Position numbers and translations under genes: made by a program. Under the pieces are notes generated by a model. The model saw only the letters and a list, made by a program, of their open reading frames with translations. It was not told the origin of the DNA and made no database searches. Positions 23,755 to 32,684 of a stretch of 64,000 nt of DNA are shown in pieces. Source of the stretch: CAIKMD01 sp963740675 (GTDB taxonomy: Bacteria; Pseudomonadota; Alphaproteobacteria; ATCC43930; CGMCC-115725); assembly GCA_963740675.1 (NCBI GenBank), contig CAVUFS010000005.1, forward strand, positions 214,692-278,691, read 5' to 3'. Every line of letters starts with the position of its first letter. The stretch's first letter is position 1.

Positions 23755-24732
23755 TTATTGGGGCGCATAGGCCTCGGTGTAGAGCTTTGTCATATCGACC
23801 TCGCCGTCGATCACCTTGAGATCGTAAAATGACTGTTTCAACGTCGCGAGCGATTCCGCATCGAAACGGCAATTCTTGGTATGCATTGCGATCGTGAGAT
23901 CGTATTCGCGCGCCATCACGTTCTCATCAAAGTGAGTGATGCCGGCCGTGATCTTCACTGTCTCGAGCTTGTGCGCGCGCATGTAATCCGTCGTTTCGAT
24001 CCACGCGGCGATGAAAGCGCGGATCGCCTCTGGATTTTTCGCAATTAGATCGTTCGATGCATAGACAACGCCGGACGCGACATTGCCCTGATAACTCGAT
24101 ACCGGCGCGAGAAGGCGTCCGTCCTTCGTCTCCTCAAGGGTCAGGAGGATGGCGGTGTTGATGATATCGGCATCGGCTTGGTGCGTCTTAAAGGCCGCGG
24201 CGACGGTCGCAACACCGTTGCCAAGCGCCACCGTCGTTACCCCGTTCTTGCCCCAGCCATAATGCTGCGCGAGCTGATGGCCTAACCATTCGCTGAACGA
24301 GCCCGGACTCGAGACACCGATGATCTTGCCCTTCAAATCCTCGAGCTTCTTGGCTGGCGAATCCCAAGGCACACCGACGCCGAGATAGGGCGCGGGGCCA
24401 GCGCTCTCGCACACGCCGAGCATGGGGACGCCTTTCGCGACGAGGGCCATCTCGGTGCCGGCGCCGTCGGCGATATCGATGCTGCCCGCTGCCAGGGCTT
24501 GCGCCATCTTGCTGCCACCGCCGAAATCAATGATCTTCAGGTCGAGCCCGTGCTTTTTGAAAATGCCGAGCTCGTCGCCGATATTGACGGGAATCAGCGC
24601 ATCCGCTGTCGGCGCAGATTTACCAACGGTCAACATCGTCTCGGCAGAGGCGGACGCGAGCGTCGAAACAGCGCCGCAAACAAGACTGATGATGATGGCG
24701 CCGTGGCGGCCGCCATGCAGCCATCGAATCAT
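23755..24732 (-). CDS. ABC transporter substrate-binding protein, NMT1/THI5-like
   Basis: This 325-residue protein has the signal peptide IIISLVCGAVSTLASASAE. Motifs: LGIFKKHGLDLKIIDFGGGS, AAGSIDIADGAGTEMALVAK, DLKGKIIGVSSPGSFSEWLG and the closing YDLKVIDGEVDMTKLYTEAY. It belongs to the NMT1/SsuA-like family that binds small organic solutes such as sulfonates, taurine or thiamine precursors. GGGAGG precedes the ATG. It is a paralogue of the partial gene at 1-529. It is separated from the permease at 24942 by 209 bases on the same strand and may share that transporter. Confidence 0.9.
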   Translation of the reverse strand: MIRWLHGGRHGAIIISLVCGAVSTLASASAETMLTVGKSAPTADALIPVNIGDELGIFKKHGLDLKIIDFGGGSKMAQALAAGSIDIADGAGTEMALVAKGVPMLGVCESAGPAPYLGVGVPWDSPAKKLEDLKGKIIGVSSPGSFSEWLGHQLAQHYGWGKNGVTTVALGNGVATVAAAFKTHQADADIINTAILLTLEETKDGRLLAPVSSYQGNVASGVVYASNDLIAKNPEAIRAFIAAWIETTDYMRAHKLETVKITAGITHFDENVMAREYDLTIAMHTKNCRFDAESLATLKQSFYDLKVIDGEVDMTKLYTEAYAPQ

Positions 24733-24941
24733 GTTATTCCTCCCTCACCCTGCGCGCTTCAGCGGCGCATGGAACGATTTCGTTAATAACTTAACTGTCG
24801 TTAGCTTATTTACAAAAAAATTATCACTTCCCGCGGGATGCGTCAAATTCAGCCCAAGGCGAGCCAGCCCCATCTCCGCTCTCGCGGCGGGACCAAGACG
24901 AGAACCGTTGTCGCGTCGTGATGGAAGAGCGGGCGAAGGCC

Positions 24942-25724
24942 CTATTCCTCGTCCGGCAGTGCGCTTTCGTGCCAGCGTTTCAAGAGCGCGTTCGAGAGCC
25001 AGGAGAGCGCGGCGAAGATCAGGATGCCGGTGAGCGAGAGCAAGAACAGCGCCGCGAAGAGCCGCGGGATCTCGAGCCGGTAGCCGGCCTCGAGGATGCG
25101 CGAGGCGAGACCGGTCGAGCTGCCGCCCGTGCCGGCAACGAACTCCGCCACCACCGCGCCGATCAGCGCGAGGCCGCCACTGATGCGCACCCCGGCGAGG
25201 AAAAGCGGCAGCGCCGACGGCAAGCGCAGGAACCGCAACGCTTGCCAGCGCGAGGCACCGTAGAGCTGGAACAGCGCAACGAGGTTACGGTCGGCGCTGT
25301 TGAGACCAAGGGTCGTATTGGCGACGATCGGGAAGAAGGCGACGATCCAGGCGCAGATCAACAGCGACGCGAACGTGTCGTTGACCCAGATGATGATCAG
25401 CGGCGCGATCGAGACGATCGGCGTCACCTGCAGGATCACTGCATAGGGAAAGAACGAAATCTCGAGGACGCGCCATTGCGCGAAGCACACCGCGATCGCG
25501 CCGCCGAGGATCACCGCCGCGGCGAGCGCTGCCAAGGTGATGCGCAGCGTCACCGCGAGCGAGCCCAACAGGCTCGGCCCGTCGGTCCACAAGGTCTTCG
25601 CGATGAGAATCGGCCCGGGCAGGATGTAGGGCGGGACCTGCTCGATCCGCACCGCCGCTTCCCATGCGAAGAGGATGATCGCGCCAACGATCAGCGGCGC
25701 CAAAATGCGCGTGGGATGGGTCAT
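24942..25724 (-). CDS. ABC transporter permease (SsuC/TauC type)
   Basis: This 260-residue protein has six predicted helices and the EAA-type cytoplasmic loop LVALFQLYGASRWQALRFLRLPSALP, characteristic of the SsuC/TauC/ThiX permeases. The start MTHPTRILAPLIVGAIILF at 25724 is preferred to an in-frame upstream codon in non-coding sequence. It would pair with the ATPase at 26603 and a binding protein. It is split from the ATPase by a divergent gene on the other strand. Confidence 0.93.
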   Translation of the reverse strand: MTHPTRILAPLIVGAIILFAWEAAVRIEQVPPYILPGPILIAKTLWTDGPSLLGSLAVTLRITLAALAAAVILGGAIAVCFAQWRVLEISFFPYAVILQVTPIVSIAPLIIIWVNDTFASLLICAWIVAFFPIVANTTLGLNSADRNLVALFQLYGASRWQALRFLRLPSALPLFLAGVRISGGLALIGAVVAEFVAGTGGSSTGLASRILEAGYRLEIPRLFAALFLLSLTGILIFAALSWLSNALLKRWHESALPDEE

Positions 25725-25915
25725 CGCGGATAGGCTCTTATTCTCGTTGCTCGGCGTGTGACGGGCGCCGCCCATCCTACCGGCGGCTGCGCGGCACCGG
25801 AAGGGATCGCGAACGATCGACGCCGCGTTGCCCTTCTGCGCACCTCTCGCGATGGCATACCGCGCACACCATATCCTTTGCAGGAACGGCGTTCCTTTGG
25901 CGAGGCTTCTGCTTC

Positions 25916-26593
25916 ATGGAACCTGCCGGCGTCAAAATCGACCGGGTTACGATGCCGCGACGATCGGTCGTGATCGACCGAAATGTCTCCCGAGACAAAC
26001 TCGGGGCCCTGATCCGCAGCATCGATCGTCAAGTGCAGCGCGCGCTGGGCGTCCGGCCGTTCTGCGCGGATCCGCACTGTATCCTGCGCATCGCGTTCCG
26101 AGTGGCGGCGCACGAGATCCGCCTTGCGGATGGCACGCGCATCCATCGGGGCGACCCTATCGGCGAGCTTCATCTCTGGAACGAGCAGCTCCCGCTCATT
26201 CCGGCGCAAGGTCCGGATCTTCGTTGGGCGCTCGCCCTCCATCGTTCCTTCGTGCATTCGCTTGCCTTGCTCGCGGCCCAGGCGGCGACCGACCCCGCGT
26301 TGTCACAGCTCAAGGCTTTTCGGACGCGGATCGCTTTCACGGGCCCTTGGAGTCGTGCGCCGAAGGTCGCGCGGGTCACGGCCAATTACGGGTTCGAAAT
26401 TATCGTCCGCGAACCGGGCTTCGCTGCGAATGCGCGCTCGCTGCTGGATGGCATCCTCGCTGCCTGCCTGCTGCGTGCCTTCAATCCCGGCGGATTGAAG
26501 ACCACCGGCCTGCGACGAAGCGCGTACGAAATGTGGATCTCGCGTAACCGGTTGCTCGCGCAGCGGCCGATTGCAGCGCCGCGAGGCGATTGA
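25916..26593 (+). CDS. YkoP-like domain protein, unknown function
   Basis: This protein has up to 225 residues. RLADGTRIHRGDPIGELHLW followed by NEQLPLIPAQGP resembles the YkoP domain (first seen after a Bacillus polysaccharide deacetylase), which has a conserved LxDGTxVxPGDxIGELHL motif. The C-terminal half includes YGFEIIVREPGFAANARSLL. There is no signal peptide and no catalytic signature. The start is uncertain. It is inserted divergently between the permease and ATPase genes of the ABC system and converges on the ATPase gene. Confidence 0.55.
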   Translation: MEPAGVKIDRVTMPRRSVVIDRNVSRDKLGALIRSIDRQVQRALGVRPFCADPHCILRIAFRVAAHEIRLADGTRIHRGDPIGELHLWNEQLPLIPAQGPDLRWALALHRSFVHSLALLAAQAATDPALSQLKAFRTRIAFTGPWSRAPKVARVTANYGFEIIVREPGFAANARSLLDGILAACLLRAFNPGGLKTTGLRRSAYEMWISRNRLLAQRPIAAPRGD

Positions 26594-26602
26594 GGGCCCC
26601 TA

Positions 26603-27403
26603 TTATGCCGCGGCCTCCGCGAGGATCTGCGAGAGCCGCGCGCAGAGCGCGGTGTAATCGCTCGCCGTGCGGAGTGCCGCTTCGCGCGGATAGGCAAGAT
26701 CGATCGGCACATCGGCGGCGATGCGGCCGGGGCGCTTGGTCATCACCACGATGCGGTTCGAGAGGAACACCGATTCAAAGACGCTGTGCGTGACAAAGAT
26801 CACCGTCCAGTGATGCCGCTGCCAGAGCGCGAGCAGATCCTCGTTGAGCTTGAAGCGCGTGATCTCGTCGAGCGCGGCGAAGGGCTCGTCGAGCAAGAGG
26901 AGCTGCGGCTCGGTGACGAGGGCGCGCGCGATCGAGACACGCATTTTCATGCCGCCCGAAAGCTCGCGCGGATAGGTCTTGGCGAAAGCGTCGAGTCCGA
27001 CCGAGGCGAGCGTCGCTTCGATCTTCGGCGCCGCCTCTTCGCGCGAGACGTCCATCAGGCGCAGCGGCAGGTAGACATTGTCCCAGACCGTCGCCCAGGG
27101 CATCAGCGTCGGCTCCTGGAAGACGAAGCCGATCTTGCCGCGAGCCACGCCGTGCAAAGCAATTCGGCCTTCGCTCGGCGGCGTCAGGCCGGCGATGAGG
27201 CGCAGCAGCGTGCTCTTGCCGCAACCCGACGGCCCCAAAAGCGAGAGGAACGCACCGGGCGCGACGCTGAGATCGATGCCCGTCAGCGCGACTGTGCCAT
27301 TGCGGAAGCTTTTGCCGATGCCCCTGGCTTCGACAAGGGGGGCCTGGACGATCGGCGCCGCGGCCGCGGTGACGGTCATTGCGGCCCGTTCATTTCGACC
27401 CAT
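26603..27403 (-). CDS. ABC transporter ATPase (SsuB/TauB type)
   Basis: This protein has about 266 residues. Walker A is GPSGCGKSTLLRLIAGL, the Q-loop FQEPTLMPWATVW, the signature ELSGGMKMRVSIARAL, Walker B LLLLDEPFAALDE, and the switch His FVTHSV. This is the organic-solute importer ATPase family. Its ATG follows the stop of the binding-protein gene (27404-28417) with no gap, so the two are translationally coupled. Confidence 0.95.
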   Translation of the reverse strand: MGRNERAAMTVTAAAAPIVQAPLVEARGIGKSFRNGTVALTGIDLSVAPGAFLSLLGPSGCGKSTLLRLIAGLTPPSEGRIALHGVARGKIGFVFQEPTLMPWATVWDNVYLPLRLMDVSREEAAPKIEATLASVGLDAFAKTYPRELSGGMKMRVSIARALVTEPQLLLLDEPFAALDEITRFKLNEDLLALWQRHHWTVIFVTHSVFESVFLSNRIVVMTKRPGRIAADVPIDLAYPREAALRTASDYTALCARLSQILAEAAA

Positions 27404-28417
27404 TCATTTGGACTGCGCGCTCATTCCGACGCGCTGATTGACGAAGCGCAGCGTGTAGCCCTTCTTCCAATCCATGTCCTTGGGATAGAGACCTTCGCCC
27501 GACATCACCTGGAAGAAATCCTGCCAGCGCGCATCGCTCATCGCGCCAATGCCGAGCTTCCGGGAATCGCCGCTGTCGACGACGCCCTGCGCCTTCATCG
27601 TGTCATGCGCGTATTTGAGCAGGTCATCCGACTGGTCGGGATTGTCCTGCTTAATAAGCGCATAGGCCGGCGCCGGATCGCCATAGAGGAAGGAGTACCA
27701 GCCTTCGATGCTGGCACTGACGAAGCGCTGCACGAGATCTGGCTTGCTGTCGATCAGCTTCTGTGATGTCTCGATGATCGAGCCGTAGCTGGTATAGCCG
27801 GCATCGGCGAGCAGGAAGACAACCGGCTTCACGCCGCCCTGTTTCTCGATGAGAAACGGCTCGCTCGTCAGATAGCCCTGTTGCACGGCGTTCTTGTCGG
27901 CCAGGAACGGCGTCATGTTGAAATTGTAGGGACGGATCTGGCCGTCGCTGTAACCGAACTTCGCCTTCAGGAAGAGCCACCAGCCGACGCGCGTATCGGC
28001 GCCGATCATGATCGGCTTGCCCTTCAGCGCCGGAAGGCTGTCATTACCGACGCCCGGATGGGCGATCAGCACGGACGGGTCCTTCTGGAAGAAGGCCGCG
28101 ACCGCGACCATCGGAATTTTCTCTTTGGCGAAATTCATCGCGGTGAACGAGGCCGGCGCCTCGTCGAAGTCCAAACGGCCGGCGGCGAGGAGTTGGGTAT
28201 GGTTCACCTGCGGCCCGCCCTGGCGCAGCGTGACCTTCAGCCCGTATTTCTCATAGAGGCCGGTGGCGAGCGCCTGGTAATAGCCGCCATGCTCGGCCTC
28301 GGCCTGCCAATCGGTGCCGAACGTGACTTGATCGAGCGCGCGGGCCGGCGCGGCGAGGCTTGCCAGCGCCAGCGTCGCGCCAACCAAACCGAGCGCCGTC
28401 GAGAAAAATCGCACCAT
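27404..28417 (-). CDS. ABC transporter substrate-binding protein (ThiY/NMT1-like)
   Basis: This 337-residue protein has a signal peptide (STALGLVGATLALASLAAP, ARAL). FGTDWQAEAEHGGYYQALAT at the mature start and RLDFDEAPASFTAMNFAKEK are typical of the ThiY/THI5 type, which binds pyrimidine-like thiamine precursors. No TPP-riboswitch pattern was noticed upstream, so the ligand remains open. It is the first gene of an operon with the ATPase, and differs from the paralogue pair at 1-529 and 23755. Confidence 0.92.
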   Translation of the reverse strand: MVRFFSTALGLVGATLALASLAAPARALDQVTFGTDWQAEAEHGGYYQALATGLYEKYGLKVTLRQGGPQVNHTQLLAAGRLDFDEAPASFTAMNFAKEKIPMVAVAAFFQKDPSVLIAHPGVGNDSLPALKGKPIMIGADTRVGWWLFLKAKFGYSDGQIRPYNFNMTPFLADKNAVQQGYLTSEPFLIEKQGGVKPVVFLLADAGYTSYGSIIETSQKLIDSKPDLVQRFVSASIEGWYSFLYGDPAPAYALIKQDNPDQSDDLLKYAHDTMKAQGVVDSGDSRKLGIGAMSDARWQDFFQVMSGEGLYPKDMDWKKGYTLRFVNQRVGMSAQSK

Positions 28418-28510
28418 TCCGTCCTCGCCCCTCTTCGCAAAGCGGCCAGGCCGCCGAAAGCTGGGACTTTCTAGCGCAAGGGCGCGGCGGGGGGCGATAA
28501 CAAAAACGAA

Positions 28511-28543
28511 AACGCCCGCGGACTAGGCAAATCCGCGGGCGTT
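28511..28543 (-). terminator. Rho-independent terminator of the XRE regulator gene
   Basis: A perfect 12-bp stem (AACGCCCGCGGA with TCCGCGGGCGTT) encloses a 9-base loop and is followed on the minus strand by TTTTCGTTTTTG. It lies 27 bases beyond the stop at 28570. Confidence 0.85.
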
Positions 28544-28569
28544 CGCGACAGAATTTGCAGAAACGGTGC

Positions 28570-29013
28570 TTAGGCCGATTTGTCGGCGCTTTCGGCGCCT
28601 TCGAGCCCACCGATGCGCTTGGTCATCTGCAACAGATGCTCGCGCACTTCCTCGCTCGGGATCTGGCGGAAATGGCGCACCAGCTCGATCTCTTCGCGGG
28701 TAAAGCCCTTGCTCGAGCCGGTCGCGGCCTCGCCGCCCAGTTCCTCGAAGAAGAACGACACTGGACGATCGAGGAGCCGCGCCGCCTTGTAGAGGCGGCT
28801 GGCGCTCAGCCGGTTCTCGCCATGCTCATACTTCTGCACCGCCTGGAAGGAGACGCCGATGCCGGCGCCCAACTCTTCCTGGCTCATGCCGGCCAGGAAC
28901 CGCGCCTGACGCAGGCGACGGCCCACATGCACATCGACTGGATCGGGGCCGTGCTCGCGAATCGTGCGACGGCGGCGCCCTGCGTTGTCATCGCTCTTAC
29001 GAACTTCGGCCAT
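28570..29013 (-). CDS. XRE-family helix-turn-helix regulator
   Basis: This protein has about 147 residues. The Cro/C1-type helix-turn-helix is at about 30-90 (VGRRLRQARFLAGMSQEELG, AGIGVSFQAVQKYEHGENRL, ASRLYKAARLLDRPVSFFFE). The helical C-terminus ends in GGLEGAESADKSA. The ATG at 29013 (MAEVRKSDD) is preferred over a TTG two codons upstream. It is a widespread alphaproteobacterial regulator type whose target is unknown. It is followed by a strong terminator. Confidence 0.92.
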   Translation of the reverse strand: MAEVRKSDDNAGRRRRTIREHGPDPVDVHVGRRLRQARFLAGMSQEELGAGIGVSFQAVQKYEHGENRLSASRLYKAARLLDRPVSFFFEELGGEAATGSSKGFTREEIELVRHFRQIPSEEVREHLLQMTKRIGGLEGAESADKSA

Positions 29014-29177
29014 GTCCAAGCTTCCCTCCCCCTTCGTTGTGACCAGTTGTGACTTTGATAATGATCAAGCGATCAATCCGAATAGGATTTATACCGTGAC
29101 CTGCGCGGGATTACTACCGTTTCCAGCGCCTGCCACCGGAATACCACCGCTATCAGACTGAGAAACCCGAATATTCC

Positions 29178-29429
29178 CTAATCAGGATAGTTTTTCCGCT
29201 CTATTTTCGCTCGCCCGCCCGCTTCGTCGTCGAAACCCCGTCGGTTGCTGATGAAGAGCAATGCCATTAGGACTCCGCCCAACGCCAGCGCGCCCACGGC
29301 TCCGAGAACCATGGCAATGATGCCGGAGACACCGATCTGGACATCCGCCATCGCCGTCCAGGCCTGCCAGGCAACGCCCATCGCGGCGAGGCCAAGCGCC
29401 GCTGCTATCGCATAGCCGAGCTTGCTCAT
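29178..29429 (-). CDS. Small two-helix membrane protein
   Basis: This 83-residue protein starts at MSKLGYAIAAALGLAAMGVA and has a second helix VSGIIAMVLGAVGALALGGV. The hydrophilic tail FISNRRGFDDEAGGRAKIER is cytosolic. There is no family match. It is 37 bases from the DoxX gene on the same strand and may be cotranscribed. Confidence 0.65.
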   Translation of the reverse strand: MSKLGYAIAAALGLAAMGVAWQAWTAMADVQIGVSGIIAMVLGAVGALALGGVLMALLFISNRRGFDDEAGGRAKIERKNYPD

Positions 29430-29466
29430 GCACCTGATATAGGCGCTGGGCACGCCCTAGGCGAGA

Positions 29467-29919
29467 TCAGAGCTCGCGGCCGATCCAGCGATCGACCGAA
29501 TAGGGGCCGCCGCCGCGCAGCGCGATCGCGAACATGATCAGGCCCCACATCAGCATGAACTCGTAGCCGCCCTGCGACCAGCCGAAGCCTTTGGGCCACA
29601 GCACGTGGAAGGTGATGACCGCAAGATCGATCGCACAGGCGGCGGCAAAGAAGCGGGTGAAGAAGCCGATCGCCACGCAGAACGCGCCAACGGTCTCGGT
29701 GAGCGTCACAACATAGGCGGCCAGCATCGGCGGCGAGATGCCGTTCTTGACCATATTGGCAACGACCGCATCGACATGACCGATCTTGCCCGTGCCGTGG
29801 TAGAAAAGAATCAGCCCCGCGGCACAGCGAATCACCAGCCAGGACAGCGGCACGATATGGCGATAGAGCGGCGCGAGGCCTGGTAGCAGCAGCTTAGGCT
29901 CGGTCGATATGTCGGTCAT
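29467..29919 (-). CDS. DoxX-family membrane protein
   Basis: This 150-residue protein has four helices: LSWLVIRCAAGLILFYHGTG, GISPPMLAAYVVTLTETVGA, FFTRFFAAACAIDLAVITF, and LMWGLIMFAIALRGGGPYSV. R-x-G-LFxxHGxxK and the terminal GGGPYSVDR define DoxX (membrane oxidoreductase-associated family). The start MTDISTEPKLL at 29919 follows GGGAGG. The function of DoxX members is poorly defined, often linked to oxidative or quinone chemistry. Confidence 0.92.
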   Translation of the reverse strand: MTDISTEPKLLLPGLAPLYRHIVPLSWLVIRCAAGLILFYHGTGKIGHVDAVVANMVKNGISPPMLAAYVVTLTETVGAFCVAIGFFTRFFAAACAIDLAVITFHVLWPKGFGWSQGGYEFMLMWGLIMFAIALRGGGPYSVDRWIGREL

Positions 29920-30036
29920 GATCCTCCCTCTTCTCTCGTTTCTCTCGTCAGCGAAATTATCGTGCTGCATAAAGGTAGCAGGCCACGCGACAAGCGATAA
30001 CTTCACAGTTTCGTTAGAACCAGGTTGGCCCGCGCT

Positions 30037-31653
30037 ATGAGCACAACACAACAAGAGCTTCCGGTCCTGATCGTCGGCGGCGGGCCGGTCGGCCTTGCTT
30101 TGGCGGCCGAGCTCGGCTGGCAAGGAGTCCGTTGCCTCCTCATCGAGCAAGGCGACGGCGTGGTGAAGACCCCGAAGATGAACGAGGTCAACACACGCTC
30201 GATGGAGTTCTGCCGCCGCTGGGGCATTGCCGAGCAAGTGCTCGACACACCCTTCCCGCTGTCATGGCCCAAAGACGTGGTCTTCATGACTACGCTCAGC
30301 GGCTACGAGCTCGGCCGCGTCAAACGCCCACCGCGTCAGGTCCGCGCCTCGGAGCATTCGCCAGAGTACACGCAGACCTGTTCACAGCATTGGTTCGATC
30401 CGATCCTGCAGCGTTTCGCACGCTCTTTCCCGCACGTGACGCTGCGCTATCGCTGTCGCTTCGAGTCATTCGAAGAGAGGGATGACGGAATCGTCGCGAC
30501 GGTCGTCGACGCGGTCAGTGGCGAGCGCGAGACGATCGCGGCGCAATATCTCGTCGGTTGCGACGGCGCGGGCAGCGCGGTGCGCCGCACCAGCGGCATC
30601 ACGCTCGCCGGCAAAGGCCTGCTCGGCCATGCGGTGAACATGTTCTTCCGCGCGCCGTGCCTCCTCGAGATTTGCGGCAAGGAGCCTGGCACCTTCTTCG
30701 TCCCGGTTGATCGCGGCGGCGTTTGGGCCAATCTGCGCATCATCGATCCGGCAAACGCGCTGTGGCGTTTGATGGTCAACGAGACGGGCCGCGACACGAC
30801 GATTGAGAGCGTCGACAAAGCGGCCTATCTGCGCCGGGCGCTCGGCCGCGATCTCGATGTCGAATGGGTCGACATCAATGTCTGGCGCCGGCAAAGCGTG
30901 CTTGCCGAAAGCTATGGCAGCGGCCGCGTGTTCCTCGCCGGCGATGCGGTGCATCAGGTCTCGCCGACCGGCGCGCTCGGCATGAATACGGGACTCGGCG
31001 ACGCCGTCGATCTCGGCTGGAAACTCGCCGCCGTGATCCAAGGCTGGGGCGGACCACAATTGCTCGCAAGTTATGACAGCGAGCGCCGGCCCGCCGGCGC
31101 TCGCGCCGTCGGCAGCGCGACGCAATTCCACGCGGCGCAATCCGGCTGGGGCGACGGACTCGACGCACTCGATGAAGCCAGCGATTCGGGCGCCGCCTTG
31201 CGGCAACGCATCGGCGACATTCTGGTCAATCAGGTTGGGCGCGAATTCCGTACCACGGGTTTGCAGCTCGGTTACCGCTACGAGGATTCGCCGATCTGCA
31301 TTCCCGACGGCACGCCGGCGTTGCCCGACGATCCCGAGACTTATCATCCCTCGGCGCGGCCGGGCGGGCGGGCGCCCCACGCCTGGCTTGGCGAGAACCG
31401 CTCGGTGCTCGATCTTTTCCGTCGTGGCTTCACGTTGCTGTGCTTCGGCGACGCCGCCGATGGCAGTACTTTCCGAAACGCCGCGGCGCAACGCGGCTTG
31501 CCGCTCGACATCGTTCAAATCGACGATCGCGCGATTGCAAACGCTTACGAACGAAAGCTTGTTCTCGTGAGACCAGACGGGCATGTTGCTTGGCGTAGCG
31601 ACGCGCCGCCACGCGAGGTCGGCGCCCTGCTCGAACGTGTCACCGGCTTTTGA
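30037..31653 (+). CDS. FAD-dependent aromatic-type monooxygenase
   Basis: This 538-residue protein has a class A flavoprotein hydroxylase (PHBH fold). The FAD-binding dinucleotide motif is VLIVGGGPVGLALAAELG near residues 9-26. The DG motif is LVGCDGAGSAVRRTSGI. The GD motif is RVFLAGDAVHQVSPTGALGM followed by NTGLGDAVDLGWKLAAV. A thioredoxin-like C-terminal domain (from about 430) is typical of phenol-2-monooxygenase and polyketide hydroxylase-type members. It would hydroxylate a phenolic substrate with NAD(P)H and O2, identity unknown. It is divergent from DoxX. Confidence 0.93.
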   Translation: MSTTQQELPVLIVGGGPVGLALAAELGWQGVRCLLIEQGDGVVKTPKMNEVNTRSMEFCRRWGIAEQVLDTPFPLSWPKDVVFMTTLSGYELGRVKRPPRQVRASEHSPEYTQTCSQHWFDPILQRFARSFPHVTLRYRCRFESFEERDDGIVATVVDAVSGERETIAAQYLVGCDGAGSAVRRTSGITLAGKGLLGHAVNMFFRAPCLLEICGKEPGTFFVPVDRGGVWANLRIIDPANALWRLMVNETGRDTTIESVDKAAYLRRALGRDLDVEWVDINVWRRQSVLAESYGSGRVFLAGDAVHQVSPTGALGMNTGLGDAVDLGWKLAAVIQGWGGPQLLASYDSERRPAGARAVGSATQFHAAQSGWGDGLDALDEASDSGAALRQRIGDILVNQVGREFRTTGLQLGYRYEDSPICIPDGTPALPDDPETYHPSARPGGRAPHAWLGENRSVLDLFRRGFTLLCFGDAADGSTFRNAAAQRGLPLDIVQIDDRAIANAYERKLVLVRPDGHVAWRSDAPPREVGALLERVTGF

Positions 31654-31697
31654 GCCGAGATTTTGAGCCCAGCCTTTTGAGCAAGGGAGAGTGTCTC

Positions 31698-32264
31698 TTG
31701 GCGAAGATCACGAGAACACCGCGCCGGCTCGTCGCATCGAGCATCGCTTTCATTCTGACGGCAGCCATGATGATGCCGACGACGACCGACGCTCGCGGCG
31801 GTGGCGGTGGCGGTGGCGGTGGTCACGGAGGCGGCTTCAGCGGTCACGGCGGCGGTCGCAGCTTCGGCAGTCATGGCGGCGGCGCGCATTTCGGTCTTCC
31901 GGGCAAGGTCCGCACCACCGGTCCTTTCGTCCTGGCACCCGCAACGGGCCGGCGCACATTCGCATCGTCGCCGCGTCACTTCGTGTCGTCGCGCATGTCG
32001 TTCTCTCATCGCAAAGCGTCGTTCAACCATGCGCACCGGGTCGGATCGCATTTCTTCACGCTGGGCGCCGATGGCATATGGGTCGATAATTTCGTTTACG
32101 CGCCAACAGTATTGGTCGCCCAACAGCCGGTGCTCATGCAACAACAGCAGCCGGTACACCGCGCGGCTGCGGTGATAACACCGAACACCGTCCAGGCCGG
32201 TATCATTGTCGTCCGCGGCGACACAAAGAGCTACGTGACATTCCCGAGCCCCCAGGGCGGGTGA
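31698..32264 (+). CDS. Small exported Gly/His-rich protein (TTG start)
   Basis: This product has about 188 residues and starts at a TTG (31698) with AGGGAGAG 7 bases upstream. An upstream ATG at 31650 lacks such a site. After a signal peptide (LVASSIAFILTAAMMM, TTTDA) comes a Gly/His-rich segment (RGGGGGGGGGHGGGFSGHGG, SHGGGAHFG). A distinct C-terminal part follows: FFTLGADGIWVDNFVYAP and QAGIIVVRGDTKSYVTF. The Gly-His repeats may bind metal. No enzyme motif. It follows the monooxygenase by 44 bases. Confidence 0.6.
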   Translation: MAKITRTPRRLVASSIAFILTAAMMMPTTTDARGGGGGGGGGHGGGFSGHGGGRSFGSHGGGAHFGLPGKVRTTGPFVLAPATGRRTFASSPRHFVSSRMSFSHRKASFNHAHRVGSHFFTLGADGIWVDNFVYAPTVLVAQQPVLMQQQQPVHRAAAVITPNTVQAGIIVVRGDTKSYVTFPSPQGG

Positions 32265-32333
32265 CCACGCGCGGTCAGGGGAACGCTCCACCCGCCATCT
32301 CCGTTCTTTTTATTGAACGGAAGGAGGGCGGTT

Positions 32334-32657
32334 ATGAAACGAGCCCTTGTTCTTACAGTTGCGAGCTTCGCGTGGGCGGCGACAGCCTTTGCCCAAGCGC
32401 CGAACACAGGCGTCACGCCGGGTCCGCACGATCCCAATCCGCCGATGAATACGCCCGATCTGAGGCTGCCGGCACCCTGCGCGCCCGCCTCGACCTTGGC
32501 CGCGACCGGCGGCGTGCTGAGCCCCGCCGAGGCCCGCGCCGGCTCGCTACCAAGCGCGCAAGTGACACCGATCGATACGGCCGGCGATACGCAATGCTCG
32601 GCCAACACGATGACGCAAAGCGCAGAGTTGCCGGGCCTGGCGCCTGGCGTGCAATAA
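32334..32657 (+). CDS. Small exported Pro-rich protein
   Basis: This 107-residue protein starts at MKRALVLTVASFAWAATAFA, a signal peptide cleaved after AQA. The mature part is Pro/Thr/Ala-rich with two Cys (LPAPCAPASTLAA and GDTQCSANTMTQ). GGAAGGAGGG precedes the ATG. No family was recognised. It is probably periplasmic. Confidence 0.65.
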   Translation: MKRALVLTVASFAWAATAFAQAPNTGVTPGPHDPNPPMNTPDLRLPAPCAPASTLAATGGVLSPAEARAGSLPSAQVTPIDTAGDTQCSANTMTQSAELPGLAPGVQ

Positions 32658-32684
32658 GCGACAGCGTTCGTGTGCGCGGTTGGC

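Noticed and set aside
27404..28500. TPP riboswitch upstream of the ThiY-like binding protein
   Set aside because: No CTGAGA or ACCTGATC-type thi-box pattern was found upstream of 28417.
31801..31890. Tandem GGT/GGC triplet run as a functional repeat or phase-variable site
   Set aside because: It encodes a Gly/His-rich segment in frame. Length changes would stay in frame, and such stretches are common in exported proteins.
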